A stretch of DNA of 64,000 bases. Origin: Entrophospora sp. SA101. Lineage: Eukaryota > Glomeromycota > Glomeromycetes > Entrophosporales > Entrophosporaceae. Under the pieces are notes generated by a model. The model was not told where the DNA came from. It ran no database searches and saw nothing but the letters and a program-made list of their open reading frames with translations. The number at the start of each line of letters is the position of its first letter. The first letter of the stretch is position 1. The DNA is taken from positions 1-64,000 of the forward strand of contig CAUDNR010004334.1 in the NCBI GenBank assembly GCA_958430865.1, in the 5' to 3' direction. Positions 1-11,224 of this stretch are shown piece after piece. The position numbers and the translations under genes are program-made.

Positions 1-565
1 TATTGAAGTGAAAAGAGTATACTTGTAAAATTTGAAAGGTTGTTATTTAGTGTACTTGCGCCCACCTCATAAGTGTAACCCATTGTTTATTCTAAAACAA
101 TTGAAAAACGATCGACATAATATAAATAATATAAAAGAAATGTCCACCATGCTAGCAATTGGTCAACTTCAAAATACTAAAACAAAAAAAAATTATATCA
201 TTTTAAAAAAATTTAACCGATAAGTTTTATTGTTCATGACTCAAGCTTCAAAACTTATTGGCTGGTTTTTTCTTAAATTGAAAATTGGCTGAGCCTTAGC
301 ATTTTGAAAATTCCGAATTTTGTTATACGCTTAAGAAATTGAGACTAAGTAAATTTCATGTAACAACTTTTTTTTCATAGAATATTTTCTACAACACACA
401 TTTGATTTATTTGATTTATTTATTTCTTTTTTTTATTAATAAATAAAAGTTCTTTACAACAAAAAAGTTTAACAAACATATTACATTAAAAGAAAATCAT
501 TACCAAATTTGGTCGTGAGATTCAAAATAGTGTGACACGAAAATTATTGTCGCACTTCTGAGCAT
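1..565. other. left flank of the hAT element, no gene seen
   Basis: AT-rich sequence with short chance reading frames only. Nothing here continues the reading frame of the gene that starts just right of the hAT element, so I cannot show that the hAT split a gene. The eight bases on either side of the hAT ends share only about four positions, so no clear target-site duplication is visible. Confidence 0.5.
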
Positions 566-757
566 TAGAGATGCGATCCGTGGATGGTCAATCCGGATAT
601 CTGCAAAACAATCCGGATGGACGGATGGCTTTTTTAAAGTGCTAACAGATTGCGGATTGAAAGTTTAGAAATTATAGGATATCTGGATGATCTGTGTAAA
701 CATCCGGAAAATATAAAAAATTTTACACGTGTCAATTGTAAGTTTAATAATAAAAAA

Positions 758-832
758 GTGTAAAACTTACGTCGGCACTGTAAGATTTACACAATATTAC
801 GTCGGCATCGTAAGATTTATGCAATTTTACAC
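758..832. repeat. 75-bp palindromic segment with two 30-bp tandem units inside the hAT left arm
   Basis: GTGTAAAA at 758 is mirrored by TTTTACAC ending at 832. Inside are two tandem units starting at 767 and 797, both beginning TTACGTCGGCA and continuing GTAAGATTTA. It may be a tiny MITE-like insertion or part of the hAT subterminal region. Similar TTACGTAAG-rich sequence occurs around 37755-37890. Confidence 0.5.
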
Positions 833-2159
833 TAAATTAGTTTCCTGATGAATAAAATATCATGTGATAGTGAATAAAAAAAAATTTTTTATGTATATAC
901 TAGTACAAATAATAAAAAAATAAAAATTTAAAATATATAATACTTTTTATCATTCATTTTTTGATGCTGTTGCTTCTTTACTAGTTTGTAAGATTACTTA
1001 CAATGAATAATGATAATAACGAATATAATTACAATGGCAATGATAATGGTAATGATAATGAGAGTGAACTTACCTATATAGATTCGGAAGAAGAGTTGGA
1101 TGGAAATGTATTAAATGTAATTTCTAATGAACAGACTAAAATTACTAAACACAAACTAAAAAAGGTACCATTAAAAAAAAGTTGGGTGTGGAATTGGTTT
1201 GCAGAAATAAATTTACCTAGTGGTAAAAAAGGTTCAGAATGCCAAGTACCAATTACAACTGAAAAGACTTGTAAAAAACGTTATGTAACAGATGGATCCA
1301 CAGGAAATTTAATTACTCATTTATATTCAAAGCACCAGATTGTTGAGTCAACTAAAAAAAATGATTTAATGGTAATATAATCCTTCAAATCTTTTATGCT
1401 TGCTTATTAATAAGACTAATAGTAAATTTCTGTGTTTTAGGTTCAAAGTACTATGAATTGCATGATTATTAAACCTCATGATAATAATAAACAATTAAAA
1501 CTACAACAATTATTAATGGAATGGATTATTTTCGACAATCAATCATTAAATATACTTAAATCTGATTCCTTTAAAACATTTATTAATTCACTTGACCCTG
1601 CCTTTTCTATTCCCGATGTTAAATTTATAAAACAATTGATTCATAAATCTTATAATCATACACTTCCTCTCATTATCAAACACATTGAAGAGAATGCATT
1701 ATCAGTTAGTTTAACCATTGATATGTGGACTGGTCATAATAGATTAGGATTTCTTGGTGTAACTTGTAGTTATTTAGATGAAAATTTTAAAATGCATGAA
1801 CAAGTACTTGCTGTTGATTATGTAAGATACCCACATACTGCAAATCATATTAGTGATACATTATTAGCAATATTAGATGAGTGGGGTGTTCGTGACCTAA
1901 CTCATATTATTACTACCGATAATGGATCCAATATTAAAAAAGCAATTAAAGACATGGAGTTAATCGCTCCTAACATATTTTGGCAACCTTGTTCAGCACA
2001 TACTCTCCAATTAGTGATAGGTAAAGGCTTGTCAGTAATCAAACCTTTAGTCAAAAGAGCAAAAAGATTGATAGATTTTTTCCTCCGCCCTAAGAAAAGT
2101 GAACGTTTGATAAATATTCAAATGCAAATGAAAAGACATTCTGATGTGGTAATTTGATA

Positions 2160-4553
2160 CAGTTCACTCTCTCTATAATGGATCATTTGTCTGGGGAAAA
2201 AAGATCCGTTATAGAGAGAATCCGGTATAGAGAATTTTGTTGATCGTCACATGATTAAGTTAACGAATAAAAAAAAATTTATTATTATTATTATTATGAT
2301 TATAAAAAAATAATTATTCAATATTAATGTTCAAAAAACTATCTAATGTAGATTGTTTTTTTGAATTAAATTCTGCTTTTTTGATTTTCTTTTTAATGGT
2401 TTTTAACAATTTCAATTCTTCATTTGTAAATTCCTTAAATTGCTGTTCAACAAATAAATTTACATTTTCAATGGCCAATAAAGCATCTTGACTTGAAACA
2501 AGAGGAATTTCTTCAATATTATCATCATCTTCTTCATCTTTTTCTTCATTAAGCTTTAGCATAGAAATTATTTCTTCATCATTTGGCAAACCCTCATAAT
2601 TGTCATTGTCATTTCTTTCTACTTCATCAATGGAAAGATATTCTGTCCCAGATAAAGGATTTGCAAAATCAAGTTCATTAATTAAACTTTGTAAATCATT
2701 TTCATCATTATTTTTTGAAGAATCTAGGAATGATGTAGCATTTTGAATTTCAATAGAATTTTCATCCACATCAGGTAAAATTGCAGTCTTTTTCCAGCAA
2801 TTAATTATTGTTTGACTGGTAACATTTTCCCATGCCTTTGTAGTATATTTAATTGCATGCTTTATTGTAATTGGATCAGGTTCTCCACCTCTTTTTTGTA
2901 TTTCATAATTTTTTAGTTTTTTTCTCAAAAAAAGTTTTTTATAATTTGCCTGTAAAATATGATATTGAAATTATGTTAAGAATTTTTTTAAAAAAGAAAA
3001 TTAATATTAATATTAATAATTTATTTACCTTGAAGCTATTGATTATACCAGCATCACATGGTTGTAAAAATGCAGTAGTATTTGGAGGCAAAAAATGAAT
3101 TTTAACATTTGTTAAATTTGTTGTCTCATTAACAGAATGTGTGGGAGCATTGTCTAATAATAACAAAATATTTCTATTTTGTTGTTGCATATATCTGTTT
3201 AAATTGACTAAATAATCATTAAAAATGGAGACTTGCATCCATGCTTTGAGATTCCAGTAATAGTTTACTGACAATGCTTCTTTGTCAATATTTTTTAAAG
3301 CTTTAGGCGTTTTATATTTGTGTATAAATAATGGCTTCAATTTTTCTGTTCCACTAGCATTACATGTTAATAATACTGTAACTCTTTCCTTTGACTTCTT
3401 TCTTCCAGATACAGGTCCTGTTGATAATACTTTTGATGGTTCCAGTTTCCAAAATAACCCAGTCTCATCTGCATTAAAAATATCTGATAATTGATATTGA
3501 TTTGTAATAGAATTCTTTAATTCTTCTCTATAAATAGGTAATTCCGAAATAGGAGTACTGGCAGCTTCACCTTGTTTTGTATACTGTTTGATATTATGTC
3601 TTTGCTTGAATTTTGTTAACCATCCTTCTGATGCTTTGAAGTCATTAATATCAAGAAGTTGGGCAAAGTGTATTGCTTTTTCTTTCAATATATCACCAGT
3701 AATGTCTAACTCTGCACCAATAGCTTTCTCTGTCCAAATAGTTAATGCTTGATCAACTTCTTCGTATACCAAGCTTCTCCTTTTTTTCTTGGTAGCATCA
3801 GAGGATTCTGGATTAATGGAAAGCCACCTATCTTTTTCATTTAAAATATCACTAATTGTACTTGTACTAATATCAAAAGCTGTTGCTAATTCTCTATTCG
3901 TTGGGATTGGAGTTTTTTGTTTTGCCAAACAAATATCTCTTTTTATCAAAGCTGTTAAAGATTTTCTCTTATTTAATGACATTTTAAATAAATAATAAAA
4001 CAGAATAGATAATAAATGAATCAATTTGATATGAATTAAGTTTGATTAATGAAAAATTTAAAAATTGAATTAATACAAAAATCGTGATCGATTTATATAA
4101 AAAAATTGCTTAATTTCGCAACATAATACAACGCCACAATGACATGTTACATGACGTCTGATTTATAATTTATTTACACGTAAAATAATATTAACATTAT
4201 TTTCTTTATTAAAATAATATTGACATTATTTTAGCTTGGCAATAACATCATCAATTTTTGATTTCTTTATTAATTAACAATTAAGAGATTATTTGACATT
4301 TGTATAGTGATCTAATAATGACTATATGATTTAAGATCTGCATTTTAGTTTTGAAATCACGTGAATCCGGTATAGAGAGAGGGATTTATATAGAATGTTT
4401 TCGGGGTGCTGTCCGTTATACATTATATAAAATTTAACTAATAAAATCCGTTATAGAAAGAGGTTTTAAATAGTAAAAAATTGGGCCAGAATTTTTTGTC
4501 CGTTATAGAGAAAAATCCGTTATAGAAAGATCCATTATAGAGAGAGTAAACTG
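2160..4553 (-). mobile_element. Tigger/pogo (Tc1-mariner superfamily) DNA transposon, copy 1, 2394 bp
   Basis: The left tip CAGTTCACTCTCTCTATAA and the right tip are inverted repeats matching at 24 of 25 bases. TA flanks both sides (2158-2159 and 4554-4555), the target duplication expected of pogo/Tigger elements. Both ends carry several subterminal copies of a TCCGTTATAGAGA motif. A single spliced transposase gene with all three catalytic aspartates lies inside on the minus strand. The element sits in intron 3 of the hAT transposase gene, in antisense orientation to it. Tips, splice sites and reading frame all look intact, so it may be autonomous (inference). Confidence 0.9.
2314..3982 (-). 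CDS. Tigger/pogo transposase (CENP-B-like HTH plus DDE_1), copy 1
   Basis: Two exons: 3982-3029 and 2949-2314, with a 79-nt GT...AG intron in phase 0, giving 529 aa. The join restores the family motif around INSFKANYKKLF. The ATG at 3982 is chosen because it is the first methionine before the SLNKRKSLTALIK helix; the frame runs upstream without an ATG. Order of domains: pogo-type HTH (about residues 1-55), CENP-B/Tc5 DNA-binding domain (about 65-140), then the DDE_1 catalytic core with NADETGLFW (D172), LLLLDNAPTHS (D277) and LQPCDAGIINSFK (D310). That is a DD32D-type spacing typical of Tigger. The C-terminal exon is acidic with a Lys-rich tail. It catalyses cut-and-paste transposition into TA. 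All catalytic residues are present in this copy. Confidence 0.9.
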
Positions 4554-6031
4554 TATATATAATTTAAGTGATATTTTATTATTCATTCATTCATTTATAT
4601 AATTTTTTTAATTTAGGATTTATCAGAAACCTCCAATTATTTTATTCAATGTATAGGAGATGTTCCAACTCGTTGGAATTCCAGTTATCTTGCTTGGACA
4701 AGACTCATAAAAATCAAAGAATTTATTTCATTGTTAGCAAGTTCTATGGAATCTGAATCTGATTATGATACTTGAAAAGATGGTAAAAGGTTAAAAAAAA
4801 TTCTTCTAAGCGATGAAGAGTGGGAGCTTTTGAAGGAATTAGTTAAAATCTTAAAACCATTTGAAGAAGCAACTACATACCTTGGTGGAAGTTCTTACAT
4901 TACATTCAGTATGATGTATCCATTAATACAAGAAATTAAAACACGTCTTAAAAATAACATCCAATCAAATTCCATATCTGATTTTGAGACATTTTAATTT
5001 AGAAGAATTAGATGATGTTTTTAATGATGAATTTATTGAAGAAATAGAAGATGCTGAACAAAATGATTTTAATCTAAACCAGCCAATGCACACTGAAGGT
5101 ATACTGGGTTTAACTAATAGGGTTTTATATAATGCAATGAATTTTTACTGGAACTTTGAAAATAAAGAGTATATGATTGCTGTTATGTTAGACCCACGTA
5201 CAAAACAATTGACTTTTATTAGAGGTAAAATCATGTTTTAAATTTTAAATTTTATATATTAAATTAACTGATGTCTTTTTTTATAGAACAGAATATAAAA
5301 GATGATTATAAATTGAATTTACAATTGAAATATAATCAGATATCAGCTCAACAATCAACAATCACCAATATTTCATCAACAAATGTAAATCGAGATTGCA
5401 CTTTAGTTGAAACTGAAACACCTACACTTTTTTCAATTTTTAATATGTCACATCAAAATCCATTTTCAGATGAAATAAGTGAATATTTAAAAGAAAGAGA
5501 AATTGAATTTACCTGTAATCCTTTCGATTGGTGGAATTATAAAAAATCTAAGTACCCTATTCTTGCAAAACTTGCTCGTCAATACCTTTCTGTCTCAGCA
5601 ACCTCAACACCAAGCGAAAGATTATTCAGTCATGCAGGGAATTTATTGACTGCTAAAAGATCACATTTAGATTTAGAATTGTTTAAACGAATTTTGTTTT
5701 TAAAAAGAAATGCAAGTTGTGTTGAATGTATTCACCCTTTATAATAAATATAAATGAATTGTCATAAATTATTAGCATTACTACTCTTTTTGTAACATTT
5801 TATACTAATATTAATATTGCTGAATTATCCGTTCAAACTGCGGATGATCCGTACAATCCGCGGATGATCCGTACAATCCGAATGATCCGTTCAATTTCAC
5901 GGATGATCCGGATAATCCGTTTGAATCCGACGGATGTATTTTTTGAGCAATTAACAGATGACGGATTGATTTTTTGAGATAAATGATGGATGAACGGATG
6001 ACGGATATCTGCGGATCGCATCTCTAAACTG

Positions 6032-6869
6032 ATGGAGGATGATGCTAATTTAGTTTCCGAACCTATGTCTGAAGGAAGTTACATTGTATATGTTTTGACA
6101 CCGATCCTTAATGAAATTTTTATAAAACATAAAAAAAAATGGCGTGCTGCATATGGCGAGACATGCCTTAAGGCAAGCTCTGAAGATTGCAATTCCCAGA
6201 AAGTAGATGATAAAAATCGATCCCCTGGAAGGAAAATCAATACAATCATTACTTTGAGGGAGGAAGATGAAGAGTTTTCAGTCATTGAAGTAAGTGGACC
6301 TCCATCGAAAAAAAACTGGAGTCATTTCAAAAGTGATCGAATGAAGATTTCAAAAATGCTAAAAACTTTAATCAATCGGCTTGTAAAAATTTGTCCAAGT
6401 TCTGACATTAGAATGGTTAGGTTATACGGAATGCAATCATATTGTAAATCTTCATTACCATTTTATTATTATCATTTTGTTATCACCACTTGTTTTTACT
6501 GACTAATTATTGATATTTATAGTATATGAATTAATTATATATGAATTCAAACTCAATTATTCTGAAATTTACACTATGGAAGAAATATTAAGATTTCCAA
6601 TGCCTAAAACATGGAAAGATATGTTTAAAGCACATGAGACAGTGATAGGCCTATTAAAATATGAGGTTTGTATAGCAATAGGCAGATTCTCAAAAAATAT
6701 AGAATATATAATAATATTTTCATTTTCATATTAGCTTCTGTTATTAGAAAGTTCAAAATCGATAAATGATTTTCTGTGGTCTGAATCTGATAATCAAGTC
6801 ACGACAATGACAACTCGGATGATTTATACTCCAGATAACAATGGCACCAAGAAAATCCAAAGAGAATAA
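6032..6869 (+). CDS. 229-aa protein of an unrecognised, probably lineage-specific family
   Basis: Three exons join in phase: 6032-6443, 6523-6665 and 6735-6869. The donor at 6444 (GTAAAT) was chosen because it restores the continuous stretch GMQSY-LYELIIYEF. The protein has a helical N-terminus, a central block with FSVIEVSGPPSKKNW, then KISKMLKTL, DIRMVRLYGMQ and MEEILRFPMPKTWKDM. The D...E-V-x pattern around IEV is faintly like a PD-(D/E)XK nuclease fold, but I would not assign it. I do not recognise a named function. The ATG lies only 5 bp right of the hAT inverted repeat, so its 5' region has been replaced by transposon sequence, and part of the original gene may be missing. An identical copy is at 47283-48120. 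Confidence 0.65.
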
Positions 6870-7454
6870 TATTTATTACTATAAAAATCATTATATTAAA
6901 AGAATTTTATTATATGCTCAAGATAAATATTAGTAGAAACATTTCAAATGTTAAAAAAATTCACTGTTGTTTTTGCTAATTTGATTAATTAAATAGGCAT
7001 TAAAAATTAATTGGATGTATTGTACTGTACAAGGAGGCTTCAAAAAAATTTCGTACATTGTATGAAATGTCATTGTGATTTATATGAATTATTAGTTTAA
7101 ACGTGGACAATTTAATTTATATTGATTTTATTAATTTTATTAAAAAGAACAAGGTATATAAATTCGTTATAACTCGAAATCGAGAGCCTTTTCGCCCACT
7201 CAAGCAAGTATGAAGGACTTGTCAGATTTTATGTCCTTCCTGCATACTTTTAATCTTTGAGAAATTAGTTTCACTTGATGCCTACCTTCCTTGAGGGAAA
7301 TAGAAAGTCAAGTGTGTATAATTTTTATAAACAAAAACAATTTACTATTCATATATATATATACGACCTGTTTTCTTCGATACCAATCAATAACTTACCA
7401 TTTATTTAAAACACACAATTATTTAATTTTAGCAAGCCATCATTCACACACACA
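6870..7454. other. intergenic, with a hairpin-forming stretch
   Basis: No gene seen. Around 7170-7260 there are two inverted repeats: CTCGAAATCGAG and a longer stem pairing AGTATGAAGGAC with GTCCTTCCTGCATACT. They may be a transcript-end structure or a transposon remnant. The same sequence occurs in the second copy near 48421-48511. Confidence 0.4.
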
Positions 7455-7742
7455 ATGTATTTTCCACGTTCTTTTTGTTATTTATTTTTGTTTGCTGACA
7501 TCAAATATTGAAGCACATTACCAACACTACGATAGCAATATCCCCCGATTAAAATACTGAAACCATCACTAAGACCAAAATTAAGACAAAGACCAAGTCC
7601 AAATGATATAACTACAACTGTTCTCACCACCACCACTACAACCACGACAACTACAACTATATGCAAATTTGATGGTGCGCCTTGCGACGTTGTTGATAAT
7701 GAGTTTAACTCTGGGCATGTTGTGGTCAAACATGTAGAGTAG
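7455..7742 (+). pseudogene. relic of a small secreted Thr-rich protein
   Basis: From the ATG at 7455 the plus strand encodes a hydrophobic start (MYFPRSFCYLFLFA). In the same frame after two stops (TGA and TAG, the latter at 7533-7535) comes a proline/arginine stretch, a run of about ten threonines and a tail with two cysteines (CKFDGAPCD), ending at a stop at 7740-7742. The adjacent frame continues the hydrophobic start as LLTSNIEAHYQHYD, so a frameshift is also possible. This looks like a decayed gene for a small secreted protein, or one with an intron I cannot place. Evidence is composition and frame only. Confidence 0.35.
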
Positions 7743-7824
7743 TTGATTAAAGTGCACCTCAACCAGCCTTACTTTGATTGATAAATTCATCTCGGCCAAC
7801 ATATACATAAAATTGAGTTAAATA

Positions 7825-7983
7825 ATGTTGAAAAAATGTTTAACTTTATTAATCATCGCTATCTTGATTTTCCCGTTCTTATTCGGAACAATACTAATAC
7901 CATTAACCAAGAGTAGAACTCTATCAAATTTAGATAGACCTTTTAACCAATTAATTATTTACGTTCTACGTAAACTTGTCTAG
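7825..7983 (+). CDS. small ORF (52 aa) with signal-peptide-like start
   Basis: ATG at 7825 begins MLKKCLTLLIIAILIFPFL: a basic start followed by a hydrophobic core of about 18 residues, then 30 polar and basic residues to a TAG stop. This is the form of a signal peptide or single membrane anchor. No family is recognised. It lies 82 bp after the Thr-rich relic, so both may be remains of one secreted-protein locus. It could be a chance ORF. An identical copy is at 49076-49234. Confidence 0.35.
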   Translation: MLKKCLTLLIIAILIFPFLFGTILIPLTKSRTLSNLDRPFNQLIIYVLRKLV

Positions 7984-10900
7984 TATCTGTCATATAGTGT
8001 TATTATTATTAATCAATTAATCGATTTATTTTATCCATTAAACCAAGTTTTATTAATTAATAAATTTATTTCGTTCTAGATTAGCCTTGCATTTTTGCAA
8101 AGAAACATTGTTTACCCAAAATTTTGTTGCCTCCCAATAAAAATATCTTTTAACATAAAATTTGGGTGAATTATTACGATTTGTTTGTTGTAAAGACTCC
8201 AATGGCTCGTTTAATTTTGTCATTATCATAATATCTTCTATTCTAATAATATTCTGATACTAAGCAATAAATACAATTATCACCTAGCGATTTTTAAATA
8301 ATGTTATAATTAAGTCGCAAAATTTATTTAAATCGGTCCAATTTTTTGTTTGATAACCTGAAGGTAACGCACCAACAAACGTATTTGTACTTTTTATTAA
8401 CTATTTAGTTTGTTTAAAAAATAGAAGCTCACTTGGGTTCTTTTCTTGAGGAACTTTTTTTTTTTTGACAATAAATTTAATACAAGGTCATTCATTATCA
8501 TGCTTTTAATAATCCATTAGTAGTATTCGTTCTAACGATTAAGCTACTGGATATTGATATTCATCTAATAAGCTTAATCTTTATTATTAGATATCTTTGC
8601 ACCATAGAATGGCTGATAAAAGGCCAACGTGACTTTATCATAATTCTTCTATGTTCCCATAAAGTAATAATACCATATGAAGGCTTACAATATTTTTTGC
8701 ACCTTCTCAGCCACCTTTTAAGGCTTTTAAATTAATATCTGAAAAAGAATCTAGTAAAAATATACATATGAAAATCATCAGATAATTTAATTTTACATAA
8801 AGTAACAGTTCAACGTATCTATATATTAATATGTATGTGTTTGACTCACCAATAAAAGATTATGATCACGAATATACATTTTTCATGTCAATCTACTTGG
8901 TTGGAAGCGGTCTTTCCAATTTTAATGGTCATGTTATTTTGATATTTCTCCTACTACAAAAAAGCTAATATGGTTTCCCTTAACCTGAAGGATATGACGA
9001 AATGGAAAATTCAGGCCGGTGTGAGAGCTGTAGACTTTATCAAAACTGTGTTCTTTCTTTATTTTTCAAGGTGTTACTATGTTCAGGGTCCATCGTCCCT
9101 GAAAAGTAATCATGAAAGGCACCATTAACTTAGTGACAGGGGCAAGTTTCAGATCAAAGGGAAACTTAAGATTGCTTTAAATAAGAGATCATCATTATAT
9201 ACCAATGTAAAGTTTTCAACTTTATATATATATCCATGTCAAACACAGCTATTCTAATCATGTAACAATTTGCTACACAGAATAATTTTTTATGTTACAG
9301 TATACAGTGCTGATTATGGAGAAAAGGAAAAGTTGAACCGATGAGGAGAGGTAATTTTGGATTTTATTTTGGATAGTTTGAATAATTAATTAATTTGTAA
9401 ATCTTCATCGCCTTGATTGTTATTATTGCTATTGCTGTAATGTAATGATAATTATTTAGTCACACTAAAAGCCAACCATGTTGGATTTAACAGCGGGAAG
9501 GCGCTTGCATTGGCGTGGGAGGAATATTATTTGTTATTATGCACAGCAAAAATTAATACCTGAAATTAATGGTACTAGATATAGAAATCTCAACTAATTT
9601 GTAGTATTATTTGTTGTTACACGCAAACAACTCTCCTTCCATTCAAGCCAAAAATTACTTAATTATTCTATGTATTCTCTATAACTCTAATAGTGATTTT
9701 TAAGTTAATTTTTAAAAAAGGTGTGCCAAGCAATTATTTTACCTCATTAATTTTCTATAGAGCAGAAATTATGACTCCACCATAATTCTTTCTTTCCTTC
9801 CTTTCTTCTAAAATTATAAATTATCCAATTGGATAAAAACACGTCAAAGAAATAATAAAAAAGAAGAAAAAACTGTTTAGCCTCTCCCCCAAAAAAAAGA
9901 AGCCACGCCAAAAGGACAAACAAATATGCAATATAACGGTGAGTCAAAAAGATGCAGAAAAAATTACAAAAAAAGATAAATTATTTCTCGAAAAAAAACA
10001 ACAAAAATTGGAATGCCATGAAGAAGAAAAGGAATAGATCAACGCGAGTAAAGATTATTTATTTATTTATTTATTTGTGAATGAATGAATTTGAGTAAGT
10101 TTGAATGAATAAACAAATGAACTATTGAGGCTTTAAATCTTTGAGGCGACTATAACGATGACGATGACAACTCCAGATTTGAACAATGAATGATGTAAGC
10201 TAAATAAATAATGACAAAATAAGAAATTTAGGTGTTATTAACCATTTTTAAACAATTTTATTTTATTGGCAAGAAGAAATAAGAAGAAATGGGGGGAAGA
10301 ACGAAGAAAGTATTTTAAGAATTTAAGAAGAACTTATATTCTATTCCTTGAATGTTTTAAATTTTCTTTGATTCATCGCAAAATAACAATGATTATAATT
10401 CTCAATTTTTTTTGAAAAATTGTTTCTAGTCAATTATGAATATAGAAATTTATGTTAATTGAATTTCCTTTTTGGACATAACAATATTTGATCATGTGAC
10501 TTAATTAAAAATTTAAGCTGCAGATTTTTAGTCTGTTACTATTAAAGGCTGTAGATAATTTAGCGGTAATAGCCAGTAGGTTGTTATTATTGGTAGTGAT
10601 TTGATTTGATCTGAATTGAATTGGATCAAATCGAATTGGATCAAATTGGGTTAAATTGAAAAGAGAATTATTTTCGTGCTAACAAACAAGGGAAATGGAA
10701 ATGGTGGTAAAAATAATAAATTTTAAAATTATTTTTAAACAATGATTTATTTATAAATCAATCATATGTTAAAAATCATTACTAATTTGGATAAAATAGT
10801 TTCAATTAGTTCTTAACAGGAACAAATGAATTCAGTTGGCAACCAGCAATCAAACAATAAACAGTAAATAAATATGTAGATAACACGAATACTTAATATT

Positions 10901-11161
10901 GTGTGGATTTGTCATTATTTTGTTTGTAATTCAAAATGGTTGTTGTGAATTATCCTTATCTCTATCGGGTAAGTGATTTGTTAAAGATATTCATTCTTCC
11001 ATATATGTAAAAATTAACTGATTGATTGATTAATTAGTAGTAGTAGTAGGTAAATACAATAAATACTTAAGAAATTACAAACACAAGACTATTATCAATA
11101 TTATCACTTATTATTAAATTAATGGTTAATTATTATTATTATTGTTATTATTGTTATTACG

Positions 11162-11224
<63 letters not shown>

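Larger units (their letters stand above)
1003..5744 (+). pseudogene. hAT transposase, broken (BED finger, RNase-H core, dimerisation domain)
   Basis: Four exons can be placed: 1003-1371, 1441-2148, 4617-5224 and 5287-5744. Exon 1 encodes an acidic N-terminus and a degenerate BED-type finger (WNWF, GNLITHLYSKH; the first cysteine pair is imperfect). Exon 2 holds the hAT catalytic start (TIDMWT, TTDNGSN, PCSAHTLQL). Exon 3 has the conserved PTRWNSSY block. Exon 4 ends with the hAT dimerisation domain (SATSTPSERLFSHAG). It is dead: an in-frame TGA lies at 4773-4775, and the frame shifts by one base somewhere around 4930-4985, after which the correct frame resumes to the end. The third intron carries the whole Tigger insertion; without it the intron would be about 72 nt (2149-2159 plus 4556-4616), the usual size here. 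The exon junction HSDV/DLSET is in phase across the insertion. The stop codon could derive from CGA by C-to-T decay (inference). Confidence 0.85.
566..6026 (+). mobile_element. hAT-superfamily DNA transposon, decayed and interrupted by a Tigger element
   Basis: The outer ends are an inverted repeat: TAGAGATGCGATCC begins at 566 and its complement ends at 6026. TAGAG-type tips are typical of hAT elements. Both subterminal regions are filled with copies of an ATCCG/CGGAT motif (about 577-700 on the left and 5825-6015 on the right), as expected for hAT transposase binding sites. Between them lies a broken hAT transposase gene in four exons. A 2.4-kb Tigger/pogo element occupies 2160-4553, so the hAT itself is about 3.07 kb. 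An intact 8-bp target duplication was not found, which suggests age or rearrangement. The right half from 4554 on occurs again at 45805-47277. Confidence 0.85.

Noticed and set aside
2314..2928. Separate 204-codon gene on the minus strand
   Set aside because: It is the second exon of the Tigger transposase; it has no ATG and continues in phase from the first exon over a GT...AG intron. The same holds for 43568-44182.
558..6034. 8-bp target-site duplication of the hAT element
   Set aside because: The flanks CTGAGCAT and AACTGATG agree only weakly in any register; not claimed.
8970..9128. 52-aa ORF in a slightly GC-richer island
   Set aside because: No signal, domain or splice support; could be chance. 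Kept only as a remark on the intergenic region.
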